Of a DNA stretch of 49,679 nt, positions 41,349 to 49,502 are shown one piece after another. Both the position numbers and the translations under genes were made by a program. The notes beneath the pieces are model-generated. The model worked only from the letters and a program-made list of their open reading frames with translations. It was not told where the DNA came from and ran no database searches. Within the stretch, counting starts at the first letter, position 1. Each line of letters starts with the position of its first letter. Source of the stretch: Dehalococcoidia bacterium (lineage in GTDB: Bacteria > Chloroflexota > Dehalococcoidia > DSTF01 > WHTK01); assembly GCA_009377745.1 (NCBI GenBank), contig WHTK01000026.1:1-49679 (forward strand). Direction: 5' to 3'.

Positions 41349-41423
41349 GGGCCCGTAGCTCAGCGGCAGAGCGGGCGGCTCATAACCGCTTGGTCGCAGG
41401 TTCGAATCCTGCCGGGCCCACCA
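41349..41423 (+). tRNA. tRNA with CAT anticodon, probably tRNA-Ile2
   Basis: A full cloverleaf can be folded: acceptor GGGCCCG with CGGGCCC, D-stem GCTC/GAGC, anticodon loop CTCATAA with anticodon CAT at 41381-41383, T-arm GCAGG-TTCGAAT-CCTGC, discriminator A and encoded CCA (41421-41423). G1-C72 pairing excludes initiator tRNA-Met. The anticodon-arm and variable-region sequence (CTCATAA.CGCTTGGTCGC) resembles bacterial tRNA-Ile2, whose C34 is changed to lysidine by TilS, rather than elongator tRNA-Met; this choice is by resemblance only. Confidence 0.95.
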
Positions 41424-41525
41424 CCCTATATCATCTGCTTCCTGGCCTCAGATCCTATGCCTCATGACGGACGGCTGTACGCTGCGCCCTGTGTCACATG
41501 CCTGCCATGGTGCGTTACATCCGCA

Positions 41526-41555
41526 TTGACATCCCCAAACGGCCGCTCCTATGAT
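41526..41555 (+). promoter_or_regulatory. Sigma-70 promoter of rny
   Basis: TTGACA, 18 bp, TATGAT, about 80 bp before the rny ATG; only one mismatch in the two hexamers. The rest of the 212-bp gap after the tRNA shows no other feature. Confidence 0.75.
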
Positions 41556-41635
41556 CGATAGAACAATTAGTAAGCAACCTTCGCAGGTTAGATTTTTGGA
41601 CACATTACCTCGCATTTTCGGAAAGGAAGGTCACA

Positions 41636-43171
41636 ATGGCCACGACCATTGTCGTGGGCGTCGTTATCGGCGTCCTGGCGCTGGTGGTTGGGGCTCTCAT
41701 CGGCCAGGCTCTACGCGATCGGAGGGAGAAAGCTAAGCTAGCGACCGCATCCGCCGATGCGGATCGCATCCTTGCTGAAGCCCAGACGAAGGAAAAGGAG
41801 CTCCTCCTCGAAGCCAAGGAGGAGTCCATCCGTATCCGCACGCAAGCCGAAACCGAAGCCAAAGAGCTCCGTCAAGAAGTCTTACGCATTGAGCAGCGTG
41901 TATCTCAGCGCGAAGAAAACCTCGACAACAAGCAGGAGGCTATTGACCGCCGCGACCGCGGCCTCACCGAGCGCGAGCAGCGCACCGAAGAGGTCCGTAA
42001 GGCCGTCGAGGAGCTGCAGGGCCAGCGCATGGCCGAGCTGGAGCGCGTCGCCCACCTGACCCAGGGTGAGGCGCGCACCGTCCTCATGACCGAGGTCGAA
42101 GCCGAGACGCGAGAGGAGGCCAACCGCCTCGCTCGCCAGATCGAAGCCGAAGCCCGCGAGAACGCCGGTCCCCGCGCTCGCGAGATCCTCACCGCCACGA
42201 TACAGAGGATCAGCGCGGAAGCCGTGTCGGAATCGACCGTCACGGTCGTGCCAATCCCCAGCGACGACATGAAAGGCCGCATCATCGGCCGCGAAGGACG
42301 CAACATCCGCGCCCTGGAGCACGCCACTGGTGTCGACCTGATCATCGATGACACTCCCGACGCGGTCATGCTGTCCTCGTTCGATGGCGTCCGACGCGAG
42401 GTGGCGCGCCTGGCACTCACGCGGCTGATCTCGGACGGCCGCATCCACCCGACTCGCATCGAAGAGGTGGTCGAGAAGTCCCGCATCGATATCGAGAGCG
42501 AGATCCGCACCGCCGGTGAAGAGGCGATGCTGAAGGCAAACTGCGCCGGTCTGCACCCGGAGATTGTGCGTACCCTGGGCCGTCTCAAGTACCGCACCAG
42601 CTACGGCCAGAACCAGCTCATGCACGCCGTCGAGACCGCCAACATCGCCGCCATGCTCGCGAAGGAGATCGGCGCCGATGTTAACGTGCTGCGGCGTGGG
42701 GCCTTGCTGCACGACATCGGCAAGGCCATCGACCGTGAGGTAGAGGGCACGCATGCCATCCTAGGGGCGGAGCTGGCCCGCCGCTACGGCATCCCTGACC
42801 CGGTCGCCCACTGCATCGAGGCCCACCACGAGGAGGTCGCCCCGGCCTCACTCGAAGCGATCCTGGTGCAGATCTCGGACTCGATCAGCGGTGGCCGCCC
42901 CGGCGCTCGAATGGAGGCCCTCGAGTCCTACATCAAGCGGCTCGAAGCCCTGGAGCAGATCGCGACCAGCTTCGGCGGCGTCGATAAGGCGTTCGCCATC
43001 CAGGCCGGCCGCGAAGTCCGCATCCTGGTGAAGCCGGAAGCCATCGACGACCTCGGCGCCATGCGGCTGGCGCGCGACGTCAGCAAGCAGATCGAGGAAT
43101 CGATGGAGTACCCCGGCCAGATCAAGGTCACTGTCGTCCGCGAGACGCGCGCGACCGAGATCGCCCGCTAG
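41636..43171 (+). CDS. rny: Ribonuclease Y
   Basis: 511 residues, the usual length. One N-terminal membrane helix (TIVVGVVIGVLALVVGALIG) is followed by a long charged coiled coil (about 30-190), a KH domain (GRIIGREGRNIRALEHATGVD) and an HD domain (LLHDIGKAIDREVEGTHA; HHEEVAPAS). RNase Y is a membrane-attached endoribonuclease that initiates mRNA decay. ATG 41636 has GGAAGG upstream, and the strong promoter at 41526 precedes it. The next gene, ymdB, follows after 7 bp, the order found in many Gram-positive-type genomes. Confidence 0.97.
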   Translation: MATTIVVGVVIGVLALVVGALIGQALRDRREKAKLATASADADRILAEAQTKEKELLLEAKEESIRIRTQAETEAKELRQEVLRIEQRVSQREENLDNKQEAIDRRDRGLTEREQRTEEVRKAVEELQGQRMAELERVAHLTQGEARTVLMTEVEAETREEANRLARQIEAEARENAGPRAREILTATIQRISAEAVSESTVTVVPIPSDDMKGRIIGREGRNIRALEHATGVDLIIDDTPDAVMLSSFDGVRREVARLALTRLISDGRIHPTRIEEVVEKSRIDIESEIRTAGEEAMLKANCAGLHPEIVRTLGRLKYRTSYGQNQLMHAVETANIAAMLAKEIGADVNVLRRGALLHDIGKAIDREVEGTHAILGAELARRYGIPDPVAHCIEAHHEEVAPASLEAILVQISDSISGGRPGARMEALESYIKRLEALEQIATSFGGVDKAFAIQAGREVRILVKPEAIDDLGAMRLARDVSKQIEESMEYPGQIKVTVVRETRATEIAR

Positions 43172-43178
43172 GGTTCGC

Positions 43179-43955
43179 GTGCGAGTACTCTTCCTCGGCG
43201 ATGTCGTCGGCTCGCCGGGCCGCCGCGCCCTCAAAGAGCTGCTGCCCGGCCTGCGCCAGGAGCTGAACCTAGACGTGGTTGTCGCCAACGGCGAGAACGT
43301 GGCCGGCGGCCGCGGCCTCTCGATCAAGACCTCGAAGGAGCTGTTCGCGGCGGGGGTCGATATCATCTCCTCCGGCAACCACATCTGGGATAACCGCGAG
43401 ATCATCGAGGAGCTAGATGGCGAGGCGCCGATCATCCGGCCGGCCAACTACCCGCCCGGGTCGCCCGGCAAGGGCATCGTCCGCCACAAGGGGCTGACGG
43501 TGATGAACCTCCAGGGCCGCACCTTCATGGCCCACATCGACTGCCCCTTTCGTGCCGCCGATGCCCTCCTGGAGACCAGTCCCGAGGGGCCCATCCTCGT
43601 CGATATGCACGCCGAGGCCACCAGCGAGAAGCTGGCGATGGGCTGGTACCTGGACGGGCGCGTCGCAGCCGTCCTCGGCACCCATACCCACGTACCCACG
43701 GCCGACACCCGCATCCTGCCCAACGGCACCGCCTACGTCACCGACGCCGGTATGAGCGGCGCCCGCGATAGCGTCCTCGGCTTCGAGGTCTCGGCCTCGC
43801 ACCGGCTCTTCCTCAGCCAGCTACCGACGCGGCTGCCGGTCGAAGAGAACTCGCCCGTCCTCAGCCTCAACGGCGTCATGGTGGATATCGACGACGCCAG
43901 CCACCGGGCCACCGCGATCCAGCGCATCGACCGCGAGCACACCGTTGCTAACTAA
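43179..43955 (+). CDS. ymdB: YmdB-family metallophosphoesterase
   Basis: 258 residues from GTG 43179. Metal ligands are in FLGDVVGSPG, VVANGENVAGG, ISSGNHIWDN and LGTHTHVPTADTR. In Bacillus the family member is a 2',3'-cyclic nucleotide phosphodiesterase that interacts with RNase Y; the tight linkage to rny here agrees. Complete by length and motif. It is followed by a 105-bp gap containing a short direct repeat (CCGCTGTCGAT twice, 44040-44062) just before the next ATG. Confidence 0.93.
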   Translation: MRVLFLGDVVGSPGRRALKELLPGLRQELNLDVVVANGENVAGGRGLSIKTSKELFAAGVDIISSGNHIWDNREIIEELDGEAPIIRPANYPPGSPGKGIVRHKGLTVMNLQGRTFMAHIDCPFRAADALLETSPEGPILVDMHAEATSEKLAMGWYLDGRVAAVLGTHTHVPTADTRILPNGTAYVTDAGMSGARDSVLGFEVSASHRLFLSQLPTRLPVEENSPVLSLNGVMVDIDDASHRATAIQRIDREHTVAN

Positions 43956-44060
43956 CCGGGACCTGCGCCGGACCATGAATCGCTTAGGCGACGATCCTAC
44001 CTTTGTCGTCGCATCCCTATCCGTTTATCCGTTCCCTATCCGCTGTCGATTCCGCTGTCG

Positions 44061-44933
44061 ATGGAGCCCTCTTTGACCGCTAAGGCCGACTTCCACAACC
44101 ACAGCACCGCCTCTGACGGCCGCCTCAGCCCTACCCAGCTCGTCGACCTGGCCGCGGCCAACGGCGTGCGCATCCTCGCCCTCAGCGACCACGATTCCAC
44201 CGAGGGCATCGCCGAAGCACGGCGGGCGGCGGAGCGTCATGAGGGGCTGTTCCTCGTCCCTGGCGTCGAGCTGAGCACCGACATCGCCGGCGATGAGGTC
44301 CATATCCTCGGCTACTTCACCTACGAGACCCTGCTCAACCAGGACCTCCAGGCTGAGCTGGCGAACTTCCGCGCCGGCCGCTTCGAGCGGGGACGCCTCA
44401 TGACCGAGAAGCTCGCCGCGATCGGCATCCCGATCAGCTGGGAGCGCGTCCTGGAGATCGCCGGCGAAGCGTCGGTGGGACGGCCTCACGTCGCCCTGGC
44501 GCTGGTCGAGGCGGGACACGTTAGCAACGTCAACGAGGCCTTCGACCGCTACATCGGCCGCGACGGTCCTGCCTACGTCGACCGCGAGAAGATGACGCCG
44601 CGCCAGGCCATCGAGGCGCTGCGCCGCTATGGCTCCCCTGCCGTCCTGGCTCACCCTCGTTACGTCAAGGACCTCGAAGGCGTGCTGCCGGAGATGGTCG
44701 ATGCCGGGCTGGCGGGAATGGAGGTCTACTACAAAGACTCGGACGAGGCGCTTATTGCCCAGATGGCCGCAACGGCGAAGCGCTTCGGCCTCAGCCCTCT
44801 CGGTGGCAGCGACTACCACGCCCTGCCGCGTCCTGATGAGCGCGAGCCCGGCAACATTCCCCTGCCGGATAGCATCGCCCGCGACTTCCTGGAGCGGCAC
44901 CTGCCCTGGGTGCCCACGCGGGCGCTAATCTAG
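44061..44933 (+). CDS. PHP-domain phosphatase (YciV/RNase AM-like)
   Basis: 290 residues. All PHP motifs are present: ADFHNHSTASDG, LALSDHDSTEG, VPGVELST, VLAHPRYVKDL and GGSDYHA near the C terminus; the inserted domain between motifs 3 and 4 (FERGRLMTEKL, VGRPHVALALVEAGHV) is the arrangement seen in YciV, a 3',5'-nucleoside bisphosphate phosphatase and 5'-3' exoribonuclease. Its place after rny and ymdB fits an RNA-turnover role (inference). It differs from the first PHP protein at 2596, which lacks that insertion. Start ATG 44061. Confidence 0.88.
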   Translation: MEPSLTAKADFHNHSTASDGRLSPTQLVDLAAANGVRILALSDHDSTEGIAEARRAAERHEGLFLVPGVELSTDIAGDEVHILGYFTYETLLNQDLQAELANFRAGRFERGRLMTEKLAAIGIPISWERVLEIAGEASVGRPHVALALVEAGHVSNVNEAFDRYIGRDGPAYVDREKMTPRQAIEALRRYGSPAVLAHPRYVKDLEGVLPEMVDAGLAGMEVYYKDSDEALIAQMAATAKRFGLSPLGGSDYHALPRPDEREPGNIPLPDSIARDFLERHLPWVPTRALI

Positions 44934-44967
44934 TTATCCAAGTGCGCCAGCGAGGACTTTTGCAAGA

Positions 44968-45387
44968 GTGAGCGAGCCGGCAACCCAGGAACTACAGGGC
45001 GCGGCCTTGATCATGTTCAACGACCCGTCGATCCAACTTGAGCATGCCGGCGAGGCGCTCGGAAGCCATTCGTTGACGGTGGAGCCATCGGGCGAGTTCC
45101 TGATAACGCGCTGGGATGATGGCCCGCGACTCTACATCGCTCTTCGCCGCGGCCCTCAGGTCCAGGAAATCACCAGGCTGATCGGCGAAGGCAGCCCCTA
45201 CGCGGAGGCACTCGGCAACTCTGATTCTTGGTTCGAGATCGGCTTCGAGAACCTGGAAGAGGTGCTCGACGAGCTCAACACCCTCACGGAAGCGCAGCTG
45301 ACGCTACTGGAGCTGACCGGCGGCATCTGCTTCAACACCTGGAACGAGACCTTCTTGACCCCAGATGGAGCCCCGAACCTTGAATGA
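44968..45387 (+). CDS. Hypothetical acidic protein
   Basis: 139 residues from GTG 44968. A compact acidic alpha/beta protein: LIMFNDPSIQLEHAG, then GEFLITRWDDGPRLYIAL, and a C-terminal helical stretch (FENLEEVLDELNTLTEAQ). No catalytic motif, signal peptide or membrane segment is visible, and I do not recognise the family. It lies 34 bp after the PHP gene and its end overlaps the next gene by 23 bp, so the three are probably one transcription unit. Confidence 0.65.
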   Translation: MSEPATQELQGAALIMFNDPSIQLEHAGEALGSHSLTVEPSGEFLITRWDDGPRLYIALRRGPQVQEITRLIGEGSPYAEALGNSDSWFEIGFENLEEVLDELNTLTEAQLTLLELTGGICFNTWNETFLTPDGAPNLE

Positions 45388-45886
45388 AGCCGCGATAACC
45401 TACTGCGCCCGTCATCCGCAGGTCGAGACGGCACTGCGCTGCGGCCGCTGCGATACCTTGATCTGTCCCCGCTGCCTGGTGCAGACCCCCGTAGGCTCCC
45501 GTTGCCCGGACTGCGCCAACGTCCGCCGCATCCCGACTATAGACGTCAAGCCGCTGTTCATCGCCCGCGGTCTCGGCGCATCGCTACTCGCCGGCATCGC
45601 TGTCGGAGCTTTCTGGGGCTACGCGGAACCCGACCGCGGCCTCGGCGGCTTCTTCATCTTCTTCATTGCCATGGGCATGGGTTGGGTGATCAGCGAGGCC
45701 GTTAGCATAGCCACCAACCGCAAGCGCGCGCAGGTCCTGCAGGGAATCGCCATGCTCGGCGCCATCCTCGCCTACGTCGTCCACAACCTGGTCGTCGGCG
45801 TTGGCCCCTTCCCCACCGGCGATCTCTGGGGCTATCTGGCTACCGTGGTCGCCGCCGTGTTCGCGGCCTCACGCTTAAGCCCCTAA
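45365..45886 (+). CDS. B-box-type zinc-binding membrane protein
   Basis: 173 residues. The N-terminal about 55 residues carry a Cys/His-rich module: YCARHPQVETALRCGRCDTL, ICPRCL, SRCPDCA, typical of bacterial B-box zinc-finger membrane proteins. Three or four hydrophobic segments follow (GLGASLLAGIAVGAFWG, GFFIFFIAMGMGWVI, LGAILAYVVHNLVVGV). Function unknown. ATG 45365 overlaps the previous gene by 23 bp; a shorter start is not obvious, because the first cysteine lies only 13 residues in. Confidence 0.8.
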   Translation: MEPRTLNEAAITYCARHPQVETALRCGRCDTLICPRCLVQTPVGSRCPDCANVRRIPTIDVKPLFIARGLGASLLAGIAVGAFWGYAEPDRGLGGFFIFFIAMGMGWVISEAVSIATNRKRAQVLQGIAMLGAILAYVVHNLVVGVGPFPTGDLWGYLATVVAAVFAASRLSP

Positions 45887-46038
45887 GGACTGGGTCTGAA
45901 CGGCGAAGGCTGTTACAGAGTTAGCAGAGTTAGCAGGGTGGCTAATATCGTGCGAACTCGACGCCGGACTCGTGAAAGCAATGATCAACACAGGGAAGAG
46001 GGCCACGGCCAGATCAACGGCCGTCGCATGGAATCGAT

Positions 46039-46389
46039 CTAGCGCAGGACTACAGCCAATACCAGGATCAGCGCCAGCAACACCGTGCTGATAATCCCGA
46101 TCGTCTTCAGCTCATTCATCAGGTAGACGCGCTCGAAGGTCGGCAACCCGCCCGGCACGTTGCGCACAGGCGTCACAGACTCCCGCGACCGCTGCACCAG
46201 CTCCAGCCGGCGGCGTGTCCGCGTCGCGATTGGGGAAGTCATCGGCGCTTCGGACTCAGCCGCGAACACCGGCTCGGCAGCGTACACCGCCTCGTCCGCG
46301 ACCGTCTCCGGCGCCGAAACGGCGCGACGCGGCTTGCGCCTGGTGGTCTGCTGCTTGGGGATATGCGCCTGTCGCGCTCTCTTGGGCAT
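46039..46389 (-). CDS. Hypothetical tail-anchored basic protein
   Basis: 116 residues: a Lys/Arg-rich start (MPKRARQAHIPKQQTTRRKP), a low-complexity Ala/Glu/Pro middle, then TRTRRRLELVQRS and a C-terminal membrane helix (IGIISTVLLALILVLAVVL) ending in one Arg. The layout suggests a protein held in the membrane by its tail with a basic cytoplasmic end. The composition makes chance unlikely, but no family is recognised. The region 45887-46038 before it shows nothing except a 9-bp direct repeat (AGTTAGCAG). Confidence 0.6.
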   Translation of the reverse strand: MPKRARQAHIPKQQTTRRKPRRAVSAPETVADEAVYAAEPVFAAESEAPMTSPIATRTRRRLELVQRSRESVTPVRNVPGGLPTFERVYLMNELKTIGIISTVLLALILVLAVVLR

Positions 46390-46523
46390 TACGCAATCGA
46401 TTATAGATGACGCCAGGCCTAGGACAAAGGCGGAGTGAAGGGACCATATTGCAGGCCAAGCCTAGTGACCCAGGGCACAATCCCCGCTACACTGGTTACC
46501 AGAATCTGGAAGGCAGGCCCCCC

Positions 46524-47033
46524 ATGCTCGAACAGACCACCAGTCGCGGACGCGCTCACCGGCGCGCCCTCCCTCAGCGCGAGGGCAAAACGGTCGTCGT
46601 CTCCGAATACCTCGAAATCGAGACCACAGCCGCCCCAGGCTTCCACGACATCACCGACGAGATCAACGCCATCGTCGCCGAATCCGGAGTCAGCTTCGGA
46701 CACGTGACGATCTTCTCCAAACACACCACGGCGGCCATCCGGATCAACGAGAACGAGCCCCTGCTCCTGCGCGACATGTGCCGTACCCTGCGCCAGATCG
46801 CGCCCTCCAACGCCTACTACGAGCACAACGACTTCAGCCGCCGCACGGTCAACATGAACCCGGACGAATGCGCCAACGGCCATGCCCACTGCCAGAACCT
46901 CTTCCTCGCTACCAGCGAGACGATCCCGGTGATCAACGGCCGCACGGCGCTGGGGACGTACCAGAGCGTCTTCGTGGTGGAGCTGGATCACCCGCGCGAG
47001 CGCGAGATCCTCATCACCGTCGTCGGCTGCTAG
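46524..47033 (+). CDS. yjbQ: YjbQ-family protein
   Basis: 169 residues, chosen to start at ATG 46524 (MLEQTT), with GGAAGGC upstream, rather than in the longer open frame. Conserved landmarks are ITDEINAIV, SGVSFGHVTIFSKHTTAAI, NENEP, HAHCQNLFLATSE, and ALGTYQSVFVVELDHPRER. The family (UPF0047) binds a metal with conserved histidines and has been reported to have weak thiamine-phosphate synthase activity; its physiological role is unsettled. The N-terminal about 25 residues are longer than in the typical protein. Confidence 0.92.
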   Translation: MLEQTTSRGRAHRRALPQREGKTVVVSEYLEIETTAAPGFHDITDEINAIVAESGVSFGHVTIFSKHTTAAIRINENEPLLLRDMCRTLRQIAPSNAYYEHNDFSRRTVNMNPDECANGHAHCQNLFLATSETIPVINGRTALGTYQSVFVVELDHPREREILITVVGC

Positions 47034-47133
47034 GGCCACTGGCGTGGCGGCGTAAGGCTCTCGCTCCTCCACTCCAACCAGATCGTCTCGAATCATGCCT
47101 CGGGGTTCAGCCCGGGGTATGGAGGCTGTTGCC

Positions 47134-47234
47134 GTCTTTGCGAGGGCGACAGCCCGAAGCAATCCCGGATACGCACCTCATAGTTGTCAACCGGCTGCAT
47201 AGCCCGAGATCACTTTCGCTCCACTCGCAAAGAC
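47134..47234. repeat. Interspersed palindromic (MITE/REP-like) element
   Basis: Terminal inverted repeats GTCTTTGCGAG (47134-47144) and CTCGCAAAGAC (47224-47234) bound about 100 bp; the inner parts GAAGCAATCCCGG and CCCGAGATCACTTTCGC are also partly complementary. The pattern matches the widespread 'GTCATTGCGAGCGAAGCAATC' class of intergenic repeats, in a diverged copy. It lies in a 324-bp gap between yjbQ and the VWA gene. Confidence 0.7.
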
Positions 47235-47250
47235 AGCGCTCTCCCATGCC

Positions 47251-47287
47251 CGCATGCCCTTATGCCGGCATGCGAATCGCCTATAAT
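47251..47287 (+). promoter_or_regulatory. Hairpin and TATAAT box upstream of the VWA gene
   Basis: An 8-bp stem (CGCATGCC 47251-47258 with GGCATGCG 47267-47274) is followed by a consensus TATAAT at 47282-47287, about 70 bp before ATG 47358. No good -35 is present, and the stem occupies its expected place. Confidence 0.45.
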
Positions 47288-47357
47288 CGTTGCCTGTCGC
47301 AAGCAACGTTGCTGGTGCCACGGACGCTGAACGCCGACATCGAAAGCTAAACTGCTC

Positions 47358-49370
47358 ATGTCAAACCACTTCTCTTATTCGCGCTGGGACGGCAGTCAGG
47401 AGATCAACCCCCTCCAGCCGGACGAGTTGCTCGACCTTCTGGCCGACGACCTCCTCGACGAAGGCAGCCTGCGCGATGCCCTTAACCGCCTCCTTAGCCG
47501 AGGCGCGCGGCGGCCGGACGGCGATCGCCTCCAGGGCCTGCACGACCTCCTGGAGCGCCTGCGCAACCAGCGCCAACAGCAGCTAAGTCAATACGACCTC
47601 GGCGCCTTCATGGACGATATCGGTGAGAAGCTGGGCAGTATCGTCGATCAGGAGCGCACCGGCATAGAGCAGAGGCTCCGGGACGCCGGCGAGTCGGGAG
47701 CGGACGAGCAGATGCGTCAGCTCCTGGAACAGCTGGCCGGCCGCAAGCGCCAGTTCCTGGATGACCTGCCTGAAGACCCTTCCGGCCGCCTGGAAAAGCT
47801 CATGGATTACGAGTTCATGGACTCTGACGCCCGTGACGCCTTCAATGAGCTGGTCAACGACCTGCGCCAGAAGATGATGGGCAGCTACTTCCAGGGCCTG
47901 CAGCAGGGCATCCAGAACCTGACGCCCGAAGACCTGGCCCCTGTCCGAGAGATGGTACGCGAGCTAAACAAGCTCCTCGCCAAGCGCATGACCGGCGAAT
48001 CCACCGACGACGACTTCCACGCCTTCATGCAGCGTTTCGGCAGCTTCTTTCCGCCTGACATCGAGACCCTGGACGACCTGATCCGTCACCTCCAACGCCA
48101 GGCGGCCCAGATGGCCTCGCTGATGAAAAGCCTCAGCGACGAGCAGCGCCTTCAGCTCGAGCAGATGATGGATGAGTTGCTGCGTGACGACCGCCTGCGC
48201 TGGGACCTGGCCCAGATGGCCGGCATGCTCGAAGAGATCACCGGCCAGCGCATGGGCCAGTCCTTTCCCTTCGACGGTGATACTCCCCTCGGTATGGATG
48301 AGGCGTTGCGGATGCTGGGCCGGATGCAGGACTACGGCGAGCTCGAGCGCCAGCTGCAGCAGGCCATGCGCCAGATGGACCCGAACCTCGTCGATGAGCA
48401 GCTCCTGGAGCAGACGCTCGGCGCTGAAGAGCGCGCCATCCTGGACGAACTGAGGCGTCTCACGGACATGCTGGAGGAGGCTGGCCTCGCCCGGCGCAAA
48501 GGCCGCGACATCGAGCTGACGCCGAAGGGCATCCGCCTGCTGGGTCAGAAGGCGCTGCGCCACATCTTCGCCGAGCTGCGGAAGGACCGCAGCGGCCAGC
48601 ATGACGCCCGTAACTTCGGCCTCTATAGCGACCAGCTGGTCGAGACCAAGCCCTGGGAGTTCGGCGATCCCTTCCTGGTCGATATTGGCAAGACTGTCTC
48701 GAACGCCGTCTTCCGTCAGGGCCCCGGCACGCCGGTCAACATCGAGGTCAAGGACCTGGAGGTCTACAAGACAGAGAACCTCGTCACCGCCGCCACGATC
48801 ATAGTCCTCGATATGAGCTACTCGATGGTTGGCTCCGGCGCCTTCCGCGAGGCGAAGCGCGTCGCCCTGGCGCTCAACACGTTGATCAGCAGCCGTTACC
48901 CTCGTGACTATCTGGAGCTCGTTGTCTTCTCTTACTTCGCCACGGAGCTCAAGCCGGAGCGCCTGCTGGAGTCTGATTGGGTGCGCTACGGTGGCGGCAC
49001 CAACATCCAGGAGGGACTGCGGCGAGCCCGTCAGCTCCTGCGCAAGCACAAGTCGATGAACCGCCAGATCATCCTGATCACGGACGCCCACCCCACCACC
49101 TACACCAGCCCCACCGGCGAGTTGATGGGTGGCTGGGGTTACGGTGGCCGGGGCTATCAGGCCATTGAGGAGACCCTCAAGGAAGTCCGGCGCTGCACCC
49201 AGAACGGCATCACGATCAACACCTTCATGATGGCCCGCGACCCGTCGCTCATCGGCTTCGCCAAGCTCATGAGCCAGATCAACAAGGGCCGCGCTTTCTT
49301 CGCCACACCCGGCCGCCTTGGCCACTACATCCTCGTCGATTATCTCCGCAAAAAGTCGAAGGTCTTCTGA
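47358..49370 (+). CDS. Large cytoplasmic VWA-domain protein
   Basis: 670 residues, no signal peptide or membrane helix. The first about 430 residues are helical and rich in Gln, Leu, Met, Asp and Glu (for example LSDEQRLQLEQMMDELL, YGELERQLQQAMRQMD), probably coiled-coil bundles. The C-terminal about 190 residues are a VWA domain with an intact MIDAS (LDMSYSM; YGGGTNIQ; LITDAHPT). The overall design is that of VWA partners of MoxR/BchI-type AAA ATPases (CoxE/YehP-like), which remodel or insert cofactors. No AAA gene is adjacent on the left; it may be outside the window. Start ATG 47358. Confidence 0.82.
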   Translation: MSNHFSYSRWDGSQEINPLQPDELLDLLADDLLDEGSLRDALNRLLSRGARRPDGDRLQGLHDLLERLRNQRQQQLSQYDLGAFMDDIGEKLGSIVDQERTGIEQRLRDAGESGADEQMRQLLEQLAGRKRQFLDDLPEDPSGRLEKLMDYEFMDSDARDAFNELVNDLRQKMMGSYFQGLQQGIQNLTPEDLAPVREMVRELNKLLAKRMTGESTDDDFHAFMQRFGSFFPPDIETLDDLIRHLQRQAAQMASLMKSLSDEQRLQLEQMMDELLRDDRLRWDLAQMAGMLEEITGQRMGQSFPFDGDTPLGMDEALRMLGRMQDYGELERQLQQAMRQMDPNLVDEQLLEQTLGAEERAILDELRRLTDMLEEAGLARRKGRDIELTPKGIRLLGQKALRHIFAELRKDRSGQHDARNFGLYSDQLVETKPWEFGDPFLVDIGKTVSNAVFRQGPGTPVNIEVKDLEVYKTENLVTAATIIVLDMSYSMVGSGAFREAKRVALALNTLISSRYPRDYLELVVFSYFATELKPERLLESDWVRYGGGTNIQEGLRRARQLLRKHKSMNRQIILITDAHPTTYTSPTGELMGGWGYGGRGYQAIEETLKEVRRCTQNGITINTFMMARDPSLIGFAKLMSQINKGRAFFATPGRLGHYILVDYLRKKSKVF

Positions 49371-49395
49371 GCTATCGACACCGCTTAACTACATA

Positions 49396-49424
49396 TTGAC
49401 AATGCCTTAAGTCAGCGCCACTAT
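49396..49424 (+). promoter_or_regulatory. Possible promoter for the right-edge gene
   Basis: TTGACA, 17 bp, CACTAT. The -35 is perfect, the -10 weak. About 80 bp before ATG 49503. Confidence 0.35.
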
Positions 49425-49502
49425 GTGGAGAGCTTCGGGCCGTTCGCGCCCGGCATTGACCCGCCGACCCGCCGCGTAAGAAATGGGAGAAAGAGGCAAG
49501 AG

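Noticed and set aside
41349..41423. Initiator or elongator tRNA-Met
   Set aside because: G1-C72 pairing excludes the initiator; the anticodon arm and variable region look more like tRNA-Ile2 than elongator Met, though this is not certain.
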